From NCBI RefSeq assembly GCF_037975245.1, contig NC_092567.1, positions 11,315,376 to 11,379,375 on the forward strand: DNA of 64,000 bases. The letters are read 5' to 3'. Position numbers and translations under genes: made by a program. How positions within the stretch are numbered: the stretch's first letter is position 1; the number at the start of each line of letters is the position of its first letter. Of the stretch, positions 14,064 through 24,972 are shown piece after piece. A model generated the notes under the pieces. That model saw nothing but the letters and a program-made list of their open reading frames with translations. It did not search any database and was not told the origin of the DNA. Origin of the DNA: Apostichopus japonicus (Eukaryota; Echinodermata; Holothuroidea; Aspidochirotida; Stichopodidae).

Positions 14064-15107
14064 GTCACGTGTGTAACGGAAAAATGGGGAGATTTGCACT
14101 TAGCCACTAAATAACTACTTTTAGGTAAAGAAAGTTGGGTTGATTGTAGTACTTAAGTATGCACTATGGGACTCTTATACAAAACCATTTAGCTTAGCCA
14201 AAATCAGAACATTCATGTGTTGGGAGAGGTCATATAAAGGTCGGTCACGTGTGTGACGTAAAATGAAATTGGCTATTTTTGCACACAAAAATGTTGGCAA
14301 ATTCCTCAGTTTCTAACAGGGCTTGATAACCCTAATTTCTCATGTTTCTACCTTAATGTGTTTCCATTCTAACAAGACTTTTACCTAAATATTTCACCTC
14401 TAAAAATTAGCATAATACTACATAAGCTAAAAAATCCGGTCACGTGTGTGACATTGTTGGGTCACGTGTGTGAAATTCTGAATTTTCATTGCATAGTATG
14501 TAATTTTTGCAGTGCAAATATTGACCCTAGTAATGACCACAGAATAGCAATGATGTTGTAGGAATTACTTTAAAAAAGTTTTACTGTTCTATTTGGAGGG
14601 TCACTTTTGTGACATTGTTGGGTCACGTGTGTGACATTCTGCATTTTCATGGATGCTGCAATTCCATTGGATGAAGCTTTCCTCATTTGCATTTAACACT
14701 GTTGTCATGCCATACACACCTGACATAACAACAGTCCAAGTCCACAGTGCTGCTGCAATTTCATTGGATGGAGCTTTTCTCATTTGCATATTACTCTGTT
14801 GTCAGGCCACACACATAGCAAACCAGTCTGCTAACAATATTTAGTCCATTTAGTTTTGTTGAATGCTAAACTTGGGGCTTCATTGTCACTCACGTGACCA
14901 TAAATGTCACACAAGTGACCATCGGTCACGTGTGTGACGACTATGTAGAGGCTATTAATTAATCGTAGGAATAATTATTTTACTGGATATTTTGCAGAAC
15001 TAACAGTCTTTAGCAAGAACGGTTGCATAATGCAAGTGTGGACATCATAAGTCACATCAGTTACTTTTCTATGAAAACGTTTGCGTTATTTTGGTCACGT
15101 GTGTGAC
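14064..15107. promoter_or_regulatory. Cluster of ten GTCAC-N4-GTGAC dyads
   Basis: Fourteen-base sites start at 14064, 14244, 14439, 14461, 14600, 14622, 14885, 14906, 14925 and 15094. Six read GTCACGTGTGTGAC or differ at one half-site base. The others keep the two half-sites but change the spacer (TTTT, TCAC, ACAA). Several sites contain a CACGTG E-box. Neighbouring sites are 19-22 bp apart at four places, about two helical turns. Known bHLH factors of the USF, Myc/Max and MITF/TFE type bind CACGTG, and GTCACGTGAC is the lysosomal CLEAR motif. Assigning any factor here is inference. The cluster lies 2.1 kb upstream of the first plausible plus-strand exon. Confidence 0.6.
14654..14817. repeat. 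Imperfect 97-bp-period duplication
   Basis: A segment of about 67 bp beginning TGCTGCAATTCCATTGGATG at 14654 recurs at 14751 with a few substitutions. It lies inside the dyad cluster and carries none of the dyads itself. Both copies contain an octamer-like CATTTGCAT. Confidence 0.8.
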
Positions 15108-17215
15108 ATCAAAATTATGCTAATTAGCACCCATTATTAACGAAGAACTGAAGATCAGGAACCTCTGCTTTAGGAATGAAATAAATTAACCTATGTATAA
15201 CTGCCTCCATGTGATAGTTGATAACTGAAATATTATTTCTAGATACTCATGTAGAAAAAAACAAATATACAATTAAAAACTACAAATTTTGGCTGAAACT
15301 TACAATGATGCAAATTTATGCAAATTAGTATGCTATGGTTGTAATTTTATTGAAAGAAATATGAAACAGAAAACTTTAGGTATCCCTCTTAAATAAAAAA
15401 ATATAACATTTGGTCCTGATGAAAACTTTGTTTTTTTAATGCCAGTTTCATTTTCCAGAGAATGGCCCTTATAACGAATTTCTCCTTTCACAACATTTAT
15501 CTATTTCACCAAACTCAGCAATCATACCAATTATAACAATGATAATGAATAATCATATGGTATACCACAAAGATTCAAGGTTCCACAAGAAAAGATTCAT
15601 ATTTAGAAAGATATAACAAAATCTGATTGCTGAAAACGAGTGTTGTAAACTCCCCACATGTCATGGGGGCAGGGAGGGGGTGATTGGGCACATGCTCCTC
15701 TACTCTTCTGAGTACCTTGCAAAGTGGCCTCCATTGGTAAAAGAAACTTAACAGTTCCCACATTTGTAATTAAAGTGTCCTCTTGTTGTATTTTTGTAAC
15801 AAGTGCCTTTATGTCTAAAAATTGCTAATCGGCTTAACAATATTAATTATGATAAAACATGTAATTCAAAAGTACCGGTATAAAGTAAACTTTTGTTAAA
15901 ATTATTCAAATACTTGAATTTGTTACTCTGTGCATTCCTTTACGTTTGAGAGGTTTAACATAATTTGACAGTTTAGTGGTTTCTTGCGTGAAATCAAAGT
16001 CACATGCTCAACTGCACCTCAGAGTTTGTGCCTCCACCTTCCAATCACACTTTTCTTTTGCGAATCAACGAAGATCGCATTATTGGGATTCTTAATAAAA
16101 AAATAAGAACAGGAAGTTTTATCATTTACTTGGTATGAAGGGAGTTGGATATTTTGGACACATGCACCTCTTCATTGAGAACATATTTGAATATGATGAT
16201 TTGATTGTGAAATGGTTGGGGAAAGTCTTATCAACTCCACAAAAAATGTTATAATATTTATTAAATTGGATTTGGATCAATGACGAAATAACCACTCGTG
16301 CAATTTGTTAAAATTATTGAAGGTTGATATTGAATAAATATTTAAATAGGTAAGGACCCTTGGTATACCTGTCTTGTTCATGTAATAGTAACATTTTGTG
16401 TTTACCTTTTACTGAAATCACCCGAGAGGAACAGTTGTTTCGCCCAGTAGAAAATGTTGCTATGTCTTCGACCCTCCTACCCCTCTCCCTTACATTATTC
16501 CTCCGTTTTAGTGTATGTTTTGCAGGTTTGTTATCCCGCCATTACATTGAAATATGTTATTTGTAGCATCTTAAACTCTTTTGAGATTAAGAAACAATTT
16601 TTTCAGCTTTAAGATTAATTATTTCTAGATTTCGTATCTTACCACTGAGCTCTAACAATCTCAGACATTTTAGTTCTCATTTAAAGCGAGGATTCACGAG
16701 GAAGAACTACTGTATATCATCAATACATTTGCCGAAAATAACATACGATATAAATCACGTGATCCGAGCGAAAAATGGCAAGCGGTTGTTAAGAGGATTT
16801 ACTTCGTTTACTCCGTTTGTTGTGTACAATGTTGTATTTCTACATGTTTGAACAACTTTATCTTAATTGAAAATGTAAACATATAAACAGTTTAGCCAAT
16901 TCTGATAATGTGGACGGCTATACATTTCACAATATCAACCACATACAATTTACATACAGCAGTTCCAACTATCATCTTTATTATCTACAATACTACTTCC
17001 ATTCTAGTTTATATTTCGTAGAATTGTTTGAACAAAAGACTTGTGATGATAATTAATTCTGATCATAATGATCAATCACATGTGATTTGTTTCCTTGTTA
17101 TGTGTTGTTTACTTTGTTTATCTTCATTGATTTAGTAAACAATAAACCTGACTAGGAGGACATTCCTCTACGTCTTCTACATCTTACACGATGATCACTC
17201 TACTTCTATCCATAG
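15108..17215. other. No gene seen; AT-rich intergenic or intron
   Basis: No exon with paired splice signals was found. A G-rich stretch lies at 15661-15683 and a single GTGATC-containing E-box-like site near 16755. The short open frames on both strands look random. Confidence 0.5.
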
Positions 17216-17292
17216 GTTTAGGTGGTACGATCTGCCAGACACTATTCCGATTGGATCCATTCCATCATCCTTGAGGTCAAGAAACGTGAAAG
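17216..17292 (+). CDS. Candidate internal exon of the plus-strand gene
   Basis: A 77-base interval lies between a pyrimidine-rich acceptor ending CATAG and a donor GAAAG|GTATTG. In the frame that joins in phase to exon 32766-32827 (split codon G|TT) it reads FRWYDLPDTIPIG and onward, 25 codons without a stop. A second frame is also fully open if the nearby TTTAG is used as acceptor. It reads VVRSARHYSDWIHSIILEV and resembles the C-terminal Y-x-D-W-I helix of trypsin-like proteases, but no GDSGGP exon is visible upstream and the spacing to the basic residue is off by one. The exon may be real, but its frame and gene membership are uncertain. Confidence 0.35.
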
Positions 17293-19062
17293 GTATTGTC
17301 ACAATAACGTCATAATGGACACACTTAAAATTTCTTACATTTTTCTCAAGGCTTGACCAACTATGTGAATGCCTGTTGACTTGTTGATTGTTGTTGATTC
17401 ACAAACAATAGAGTAATGAATCAGCAACACATGATTACCATTTTATATGAAGGAGACACCCAGAACATAGTAATGTGATAGTAAACAACGAACTGAATAA
17501 TAGAAATGTAACAACACTTAATATTGCTAAGCTTGGTTGATTTAAGAGATAAGTCATATTCCTTTCATTTCGCTCCTTCGAGATCACTGCACTATAAGAT
17601 GTTTTTGTGAGAAGCCATCACATCAATTGATGCTTTAAATCTCTTTCCAAAAAGTAGTGGTATCATACACCTTGGGCAACCTAATTACACAGCGACAATG
17701 ATTGTGTAAGGTTTTGAAGTCATTTTGTGCCCCTCGGAGTCTACCAACACCCCCCCCCCCTCCCCGTTAGACACACACATTTAAACACATCCACACCTGT
17801 GGTCTTTCCCCAGGAAAAGGGGAAGTTTAGACTTCAGATTATACCTTGTGAGTCAAAATTTGACTTATATGACTTGATTTATGTCTAATATCTAAATCTA
17901 AACGCAACATTGTGTTTTAACTATTGAATGCGTGGTGGTAGGGTGCGGGGTGGTGGGTAGACACCCCATCACTCCCTTGATCGGCGCTTGAAAAGAGTAC
18001 AATCTACATGTATTGTCGAACATTAACATACATGCATGATTTGCCTTGAACAAATATTTATAGAAATAAAATGTGGGTAATGATATGAGGGAAAGCATTT
18101 AAAACTATATGTGAATTTAAAACCATATTATATTTTTTCCATTTATACACTTACGAAAGTAAGAGTTATAATACAAAAACGAAGAAAAAAAACCAGATCG
18201 GTCTGTCTGTAACTCCCTTACGCCTACAGTTCCCCATATTTGGATAATGTTCGGTTAATAAAATGAAGCAGCTTCCAGAGGCTTCGCCGCCTGCTAACCC
18301 CCCCCCCCCCCCATAACGGGGCCTAACACTACTGTCCGCTGAAAATTGAGTTCTTCTCATAGATAGATTTCCGTGTTTCAAAATTTCTTCAAGAGAACGA
18401 AAACTATCTTCAAAGGGTGCAGCTTAGGTCCATCGGATCCCCTCCAGCCTGCTTGGAATACATAATAGATTTTAGATAATTTATTTATTACATCTGTTTT
18501 GTTTTTGAGTGCTTTAAGCTATAGCTACGAGAGAATAGAGGATATCACCAAATGTAAAATCTTCAATGGGCTTCCCCTCCTGGAACCAACCAGGGCTTGA
18601 AATATATTCCATAGACAGCCCTCAACCCCGCTTGAGCTATCATAACGTTCTGTACAATCTTGAAGTTAAGTTTCTTCCTGACAACCCTATTTAAACATTC
18701 TGCAGCTTCCGGGGACTTCGCCACACACCCTTTAATAACATGAAACAATCGAAGAAAAATATCTAATTTACGTTTTCGGTCTGCATATCTGCATACAAAG
18801 CGAAAAGTGCGTGAAACAGGCTTTATGCTTATTAATTATTCAAGCCATCAATATACATATTGTGTATCGATTCGGTACAGTTTTACATCAGTATTATATA
18901 CTTAATGAGGTAACGATGTATACTTTATTCCATTTACCGCGTGTTATCTGTCAAAGTTTTAAGTTAATATTTTTGTTTGATTTTCGCTGAGATGCTAAAC
19001 TGTCAGAAAGAAAACTTAAATAATAGAGTAACCACTAATCTTACAAGTAGTAGCGAAGAGAA
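17293..19062. other. Intron-like sequence with repeat debris
   Basis: There is a C run at 17750-17762 and a (C)15 run near 18299-18313. The interval 18160-18760 has remnants that look coding on the minus strand, for example the frame containing VRKKLNFKIVQNVMIAQAGL at 18563-18748. These remnants include GGCTTCGCC-like motifs typical of old dispersed repeats. No intact gene is present. Confidence 0.4.
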
Positions 19063-19063
19063 C

Positions 19064-19195
19064 CAGGGACGTAGCTAAGGCCTGATGATTGGGGGGGGGG
19101 GGGGGGATGTAGTGGCTGAAATTCCAACTGGACGAGTTTTGAAGCCATAAAATTCCGACTGCTGCCTTTTAACCCCCCCCCCCCCCCCCCCGCTA
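19064..19195. mobile_element. Fragment resembling a hAT end with poly(G)/poly(C)
   Basis: CAGGGACGTAGCTAAGG at about 19064 resembles the ends of the hAT-like elements elsewhere in the window (CAGCGACGTAGCCAGG at 20622). It is followed by a run of about 14 G and, 65 bp later, a run of about 20 C. No matching opposite end or target duplication was found, so this is probably a truncated copy. Confidence 0.4.
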
Positions 19196-19550
19196 CTCGT
19201 CAACGATACGGTAAGTGTCAGTTCAGACACCCCATCTTTCGCGACTGCACTTTTGTTCCGAACTTTTTCGATACATTTGCACCACTGGCCCTCACTTCAC
19301 AAACTTACGAATCACTCTGGTTAAGCAAGTAAGAAACTGAGTATAAGTGATCTGTTTGAAGGCTACATAGGCGACACAAACTACAAAAGCTATGTTAATG
19401 TAACAAAGGGGAAAACTTTTTTTTCTTCAACAAATTATATTAGACGACATGTGAATTACCACAAAACACCGGGGTTTTTACTAGCGCGCTTACTATTTTT
19501 TTTTGGGGGGGTGGGGTGGGCAGCGGGGCTATTTATCACTCACATGAACA

Positions 19551-19593
19551 ATCTGCCTATCATCTTCGTCAAGGACCAAGATGATAGGCAGAT
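19551..19593. repeat. Perfect 16-bp hairpin
   Basis: ATCTGCCTATCATCTT at 19551-19566 is followed after 11 bases by its exact reverse complement at 19578-19593. It could form a stem-loop, but I see no evidence of expression. Confidence 0.85.
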
Positions 19594-20284
19594 GATAGGA
19601 ATTCTTAAAAATAAGTATAAAAACATAATGTAAAAACATACAGTTTTCAGTGGTTGCAGTTCTCATATAGGCGTTTATATATCAATTCGATATGCACCTA
19701 TTCGGTGGCGATATACGCCAACCCGTATTAACTAGTGATACCATGATAGTTAACTCTGCTCTAAGATGAATAAACAAAGTTCGCAGATGAAACAACTACA
19801 ACCGTGACTAAAACTAGTAGTGTTTTGGTGGCAGCCATATGCATATAAAATAGCTTTAAAGGGCGCTAGTATTCAATTTTAGTTTAGTCTGACTATGCCA
19901 ATGCGAAACGTAACCGGGAAATATCTCTAGGGCGGGGAGGATGCAGTTAAGGAACATACTAAGTATCGCCCACATGTTACATATACCAAATTAATCGAGA
20001 GGTTTCTCAACATCATGGATTTCTCGGCCACTGTACAATTGATACAATCAGTTGTAACTGGTTAAACCTAGCCAAGGGCCCAATGGAATTTGGAAAAGCC
20101 GATACTTTAAAGAATATAATTTGTACAACAAAAAATGAAGGAAATCATCAAAAAGTTAAATTTTAGGCCAATCCCCGAACCCTTTTTTTCACTGCTCAAA
20201 CCTTAGTTATTTGATATAAACCTCCTACCTTTTTTATGGTCATTACTTCTGAGGAAGATACTTGTCTACTCCTAAGCTATACAT

Positions 20285-20485
20285 TATTATGTGGGCCCGA
20301 TTCCGCGAACAAAAATAACAAGTGAACTATTTCTATAAAATATTTTCTAGTCTAAATTTGGCCAAAATAGTCTAACACCTACAGTTGTAGAAGATAGGTG
20401 TTAGACTATTTTGGCCAAATTTAGAATATATTTTATAGAAATAGTTCACTTGTTATTTTTGTTCGCGGAATCGGGCCCACATAAT
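20285..20485. repeat. Long near-perfect hairpin, ~96-bp arms
   Basis: The left arm, about 20285-20380, runs from TATTATGTGGGCCCGATTCC to GTCTAACACCT. It is repeated as a reverse complement at 20396-20485, with only a small bulge near TTTTCTAG and a 15-base loop. It is either a snapback MITE or a recent inverted duplication. Transcription would give a long double-stranded RNA suited to Dicer. I see no clear flanking target duplication. Confidence 0.9.
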
Positions 20486-20621
20486 ATACAATACGAACCA
20501 ATCTTGGCAAAGATTAAAGAGTTCAGTGAGACGTACCAAGTAACGTACTGTAACGGTTACAACTAGTACTGACTAGCATTGGGGGTTGTAATGTTATACA
20601 ATATAGATAATATATATATAC

Positions 20622-21406
20622 CAGCGACGTAGCCAGGAATTTGCAAGGGGATTCACATTTTGCGATTGATATGGGAGAGGGGTCTAAGGGGAGGGGGTGT
20701 CCTGTTTTGAGCAATTGAAGGTCCTTAGATGCGATCTGGAGCAATGTTTTGCTAGTTTCATCATGATCATATGATATCATATTATCAGCAGATTTTGTTT
20801 CCGATTTGAAATATTCTTTCAGAGAGACAAACATAGTGCTATTGTACAATTTTTCCAGTAGGATGATTCTTGTTTATTGTCCAATGTCTGGACTTTAATA
20901 CATTTGACGAACTTAACTGATGGAGAATATAAACTCTCGTACTTAGCAGTGTAATAATTATTCATAGGAAGTGTGTATCACGTACGATTGCTAGCTTAGC
21001 TTCAAAACATGCTGTTCGTGCAACAACTTATGACGAATCATAGAAAGGATGAGAACGCACGTTGTCGTCGTCGTTGTGCAAACGGTTCGTGACTCTTCAT
21101 CGAGTGCGGTTAGGTAGGCTATATGTATTTTATTACGCAGTGGCCAACTGTAGGCTGGTAATAGGTAATAGGCTACTGGCTAAATTTAGCTAATTGCATC
21201 TGCCAAACTAAGTAGCTGAATCAGTAGGCCTAAATATTACTACGATTATATTCGAGTTAACGGAGCTGACGAGTATTCAAGATCAAAAGAGCACTGGCAA
21301 AATACCATGCCAAATAACAAACAGTATTTAACATTTTTTTTCGACACTGAAAGGGAAAAGCAGTTGCTCCGACTGCCCCCCCCCCCCCTCCTTGGCTACG
21401 TCTCTG
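20622..21406. mobile_element. Non-autonomous hAT-like transposon (785 bp)
   Basis: The element begins CAGCGACGTAGCCAGG and ends with the inverse of CAGAGACGTAGCCAAGG. It is flanked by an identical 8-bp duplication, ATATATAC, at 20614-20621 and 21407-21414. The CAGNG ends and 8-bp duplication are standard for the hAT superfamily. The minus-strand translation near the left end (LLKTGHPLPLDPSPIS) recurs in weaker form in the 41-kb element, so the left subterminal region is shared between families. There is no transposase frame. A C run of about 14 lies near the right end. Confidence 0.9.
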
Positions 21407-21939
21407 ATATATACTGAATTTACTTGAAGCTAGCGAACAGGGTCAACCCACATAATAACAAAATTAGTACATAAATATACCGAATTGAAGCTGGCGAACG
21501 TTGTACGGTAGTTCTTTAGGCATTATATTGAATGTATTCAAATTCATACGAAGTTTTGTATGGTGGAGTATAAGGATCGCGAGATACAATTTCTCAAAGA
21601 AGCAAGGAAACGTGGTAAATATGACTGATTAAAGGACAATTTTGACCTAACTTTTTCAAATTTTAGGTCATTCACAATCACAGGAATATATGAATAGGTC
21701 TAGGTGATTAAGAGTGCGACAGTCGGAAATTCCGACAGTCGTACTCCAAGTTTCCAACTATCGTCATTTTTACCAAGCTTGGGTAGTGAGACACCCCACC
21801 CCCTCTCTTTAGCGACTTCACTGCGGTCAACGTGTAAATACAAGAAAAGATCATTATTTTTTTGCGTTGAATGTTTTCAACTGTATGGTCCACCATCTTG
21901 TCTACAGACGTCTAAAAAAAATTGTAGACGTTATTATCC
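21407..21939. other. No gene seen
   Basis: The interval holds the hAT target duplication and AT-rich sequence. The 179-codon open frame that starts at 21704 runs across this interval into the dispersed repeat at 21940, so it is not accepted as a gene. Confidence 0.5.
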
Positions 21940-22800
21940 GGCGCGTAACCAGGATTTTCTAACCCGGGGCGCGACTTACTATCCAAGCGGAGCGCCACTC
22001 ATGGTTGGAGCGCAGCGTACAAGAACATTTCTGGTTTTGATACCCCCCCCCCCCCCCCACAGATCACCGGAAATGGCACTTCTCGGGCTTAAAAATGACC
22101 AACCAGATGTACACTTTTGTCTGAGAACCAAGTATTTCCCAATAGTTTTTGTTTTCATCCATAACATATTTGAAGATTGTCACCAGTCACACATCATGTT
22201 CGACCTCACCGCATCTCCTGTGGATCATTGCTATTGTAGGTGATTTTACGTCGCGGCCCATAATACCCGTCAGCCCCACTTTTCAAGGTTGTAAGCCCAT
22301 TATTTGTTCAGAGTTTGAAAATATTTCTCGTGAATAAATTCATTTCAAAACATACCCATAATGTTGCACAGAATTCCATCTATGGACAACCAATATAGAT
22401 GAACCTTCTTCAACCCCAAACAAAATTGCACGAGTAGGGGGAAGTATGATGAAGAATGTTTGCCAGGGACTTTCGAAAATTCAGACAGTTAATTTAAGTA
22501 ATTAAATTAATTGGTCTACAAATATTAAAACCTCTTATAACGGCTACTATTAAACTTGGCGGGGGGAGGGGGGGGGCTGCAAATATTTTTGTGAAAATTT
22601 TGACAATTTACTGAGACTTTTTCGGGCACCTACTGAAAGGAAAATAAATTGCAATGATGTAGCTAAAGAAAGTCAATAGTTTAAAAAAAATCTCCTTGGT
22701 ATTTAAAATAAAGTTCTTAGCTTGCCCGACTAATTTGCCATTTCGGTATAACACGGCAAATGATTGTATGTAATTGGCATGCAGTGTAATAACCGATGCA
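21940..22800 (+). mobile_element. Dispersed hAT-like repeat, copy 1
   Basis: This stretch aligns in inverted orientation to 33960-34923. It starts near GCGCGTAACCAGGATTTTCT, which corresponds to the other copy's terminus GGGGCGTATCCAGGATTTTT. The alignment continues through CACCGGAAATGGCACTTCT, AATGGGCTTACAACCTTG-like sequence and GGGCACCTACTGAAAGG to the TCCTTGGTA--TTAAAATAAAGTTCT block near 22690-22720. This copy lacks about 85 bp present in the other near the G-rich block. There are no intact ends or target duplication and no transposase. Confidence 0.75.
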
Positions 22801-24972
22801 CGCCTATATGATATAGGCAATCTTATTTCTTTTACTTACCATTTACCATATCATTTGTTTAATCTGAACTGTTTTTTGATGCACGCCTATTTATAAATAT
22901 TTTATATTTATACTGGTTTAAAAATAAATCGAAATCGAAATAAAACCTGTTTCCAATTTTTGATATGTAAATGAACATGTCGCACGAAAAAAAAAAAAAG
23001 TCTCCTATGACTACACACATATAGACAATTTGGAGGTTGTTCATCCTGGAACGCCATTTTCTGTTCATGCTCACTGATATGATGTGATACACTGAAAAAA
23101 TAAACTAGTCAATATTGCCACGGACTAACGTTAAATTAGTCTTTAACGTTAGTCAATGCACCCGGACTAGCAAAAATCTTCGTTTCATCGCTGCTTCTTA
23201 GTTAGTTTACACTGACTAAGGAAAATATAATCGCAGCTTAGTCGGTGGCGACGGACTAAGGTATTTTAACCCATGGACTAAGAACGATACGGACACCCGA
23301 TTTACGCCATAAGCGTAGCTTAGTCGGTGTCGACGGACTAATGTATTTTAACCCAATTCGATTCACTTCAATTTGGAAACCGAGAGGCAACGGCAGCTTG
23401 CTGGGCTTGGCATAGTTTCATACGATCACTCTAAGCAACTTTCAACCGTAAATCACCCAAGAAGGTCTTTAGAAGAATGGAGGTATTAACTGCATCATCG
23501 GCCTACCTGTTATTCCTTTAACTAGAAGGTAAAATTAAAGTTAATTGTTAGGCCACTGGCACTAGTACTGTATTATGGTTAGTGTAACGCTACCGTTGGC
23601 GTTTCGCAATACACAAGTGCAATGACAGTGAGTAGCCTATAGGCTTCTACTGGGTACTGCAGTGCATTCTCAACACTAAAGTGTGCATTCTAAACACCAA
23701 TTAACAATGTGTTATGTGTGTATTGGGCTAGATGGAACAGTGGCACATAATCTTCTAATTTATTCCCAAACAAATGCTGAAACTATAAGGCTCAATAGTT
23801 TATTTGAAGTCTACACTCATTTGGTAAAGATTTCCTGTAATTTCCCATGTGAATCTAAATGGGTAGGCTTTGTGATATTGAATAAGCAAGGCTAGACCTT
23901 CAAACGTACAGTCACAGTCGGCTGAACACATTATGTTGGCTAGTCAACGGTATTATATGTTGCGAGCAGTCAGGATGCACGCTTCAGTTCTATTTAACCT
24001 TTTCATTTATCATTTTTTAGTATTTAATTTCCGGTCACGCCCAGGAAACAATTGCGACATTCCTTTACGGTCGACTTGCTTACTGTAAGAAGTATTAACC
24101 GTTTTTTTCTCAGGAAAGCTTGATATTCTGAAGTTATTATAACATGTGCTTTTAGTATACTGCCAAAAGAGTAAGTTGTTGTATTTGTATTGATATTTTA
24201 TGTAGAAGTAACGGAAAATTTAGTATGTTTAGTTTGGTCTAATTGCACGTTTTTTTACTGTCCAATGTAGTGCAGGGTTCACTTGCGCGAATTCAAATTA
24301 TTCTGTTTATGTGTATGTATATGCATCGATTCTTAGATTATGATGTTTTTTGACATTTATTTGTAATTCAAGCATATCTGTTTAGTAGCAAAGTTTAAAG
24401 GTTAAGATTAATTAGTTTTCTCTTTTTGATCCTAGATTGAATGAAACTCATTGGCGTAAATAATAGATCAGATGATACCGTTTAACGCAGTTGCTAAAAC
24501 TCTGGGTATTCTCTAGTCTTCGCCGGTCCATTATATACTTTAGTACTACTAGTAAGACTAAATCAAAACGACCGTAGACAAACTTAGTGTAACAAAGTAC
24601 TGAATCTCCTCTAGCCTAGGTCTAAACAGGCTTGTTATGTGAGCAAGCAAAATAACAACTAAAAACGATTAGGCCTATAAATAAGTTGGCTCAGTGCATT
24701 TCTGTTTCTAAAATTTTATATTTTTAAAGATCATAAAAACAAACAAAGATGTAGCCCATGTTTTATTATATCTGTATTCTGGGCATTTGATTCTGGTTGC
24801 AATGGTGATGACACTCTCTTTCAAATTTTCAGCTTTATACAGTCTGCTTCAAACTTTGGGATTGTTTTTTTGAGACTATAGTGGAAGCAAATCTCACATA
24901 ACTTTGTGGTGACAACTTTATTTATTTATTTTTTTCAAATGATGAATACTTTGCTGTTCCTTTTTCCAGCAG

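Noticed and set aside
20523-20849. 108-codon minus-strand open frame
   Set aside because: Most of it is the left subterminal region of the hAT element at 20622-21406 and it crosses the element border.
21704-22243. Longest open frame in the window (179 codons)
   Set aside because: It straddles unique sequence and a dispersed hAT-like repeat, includes a poly(C)-derived proline run, and has no family features.
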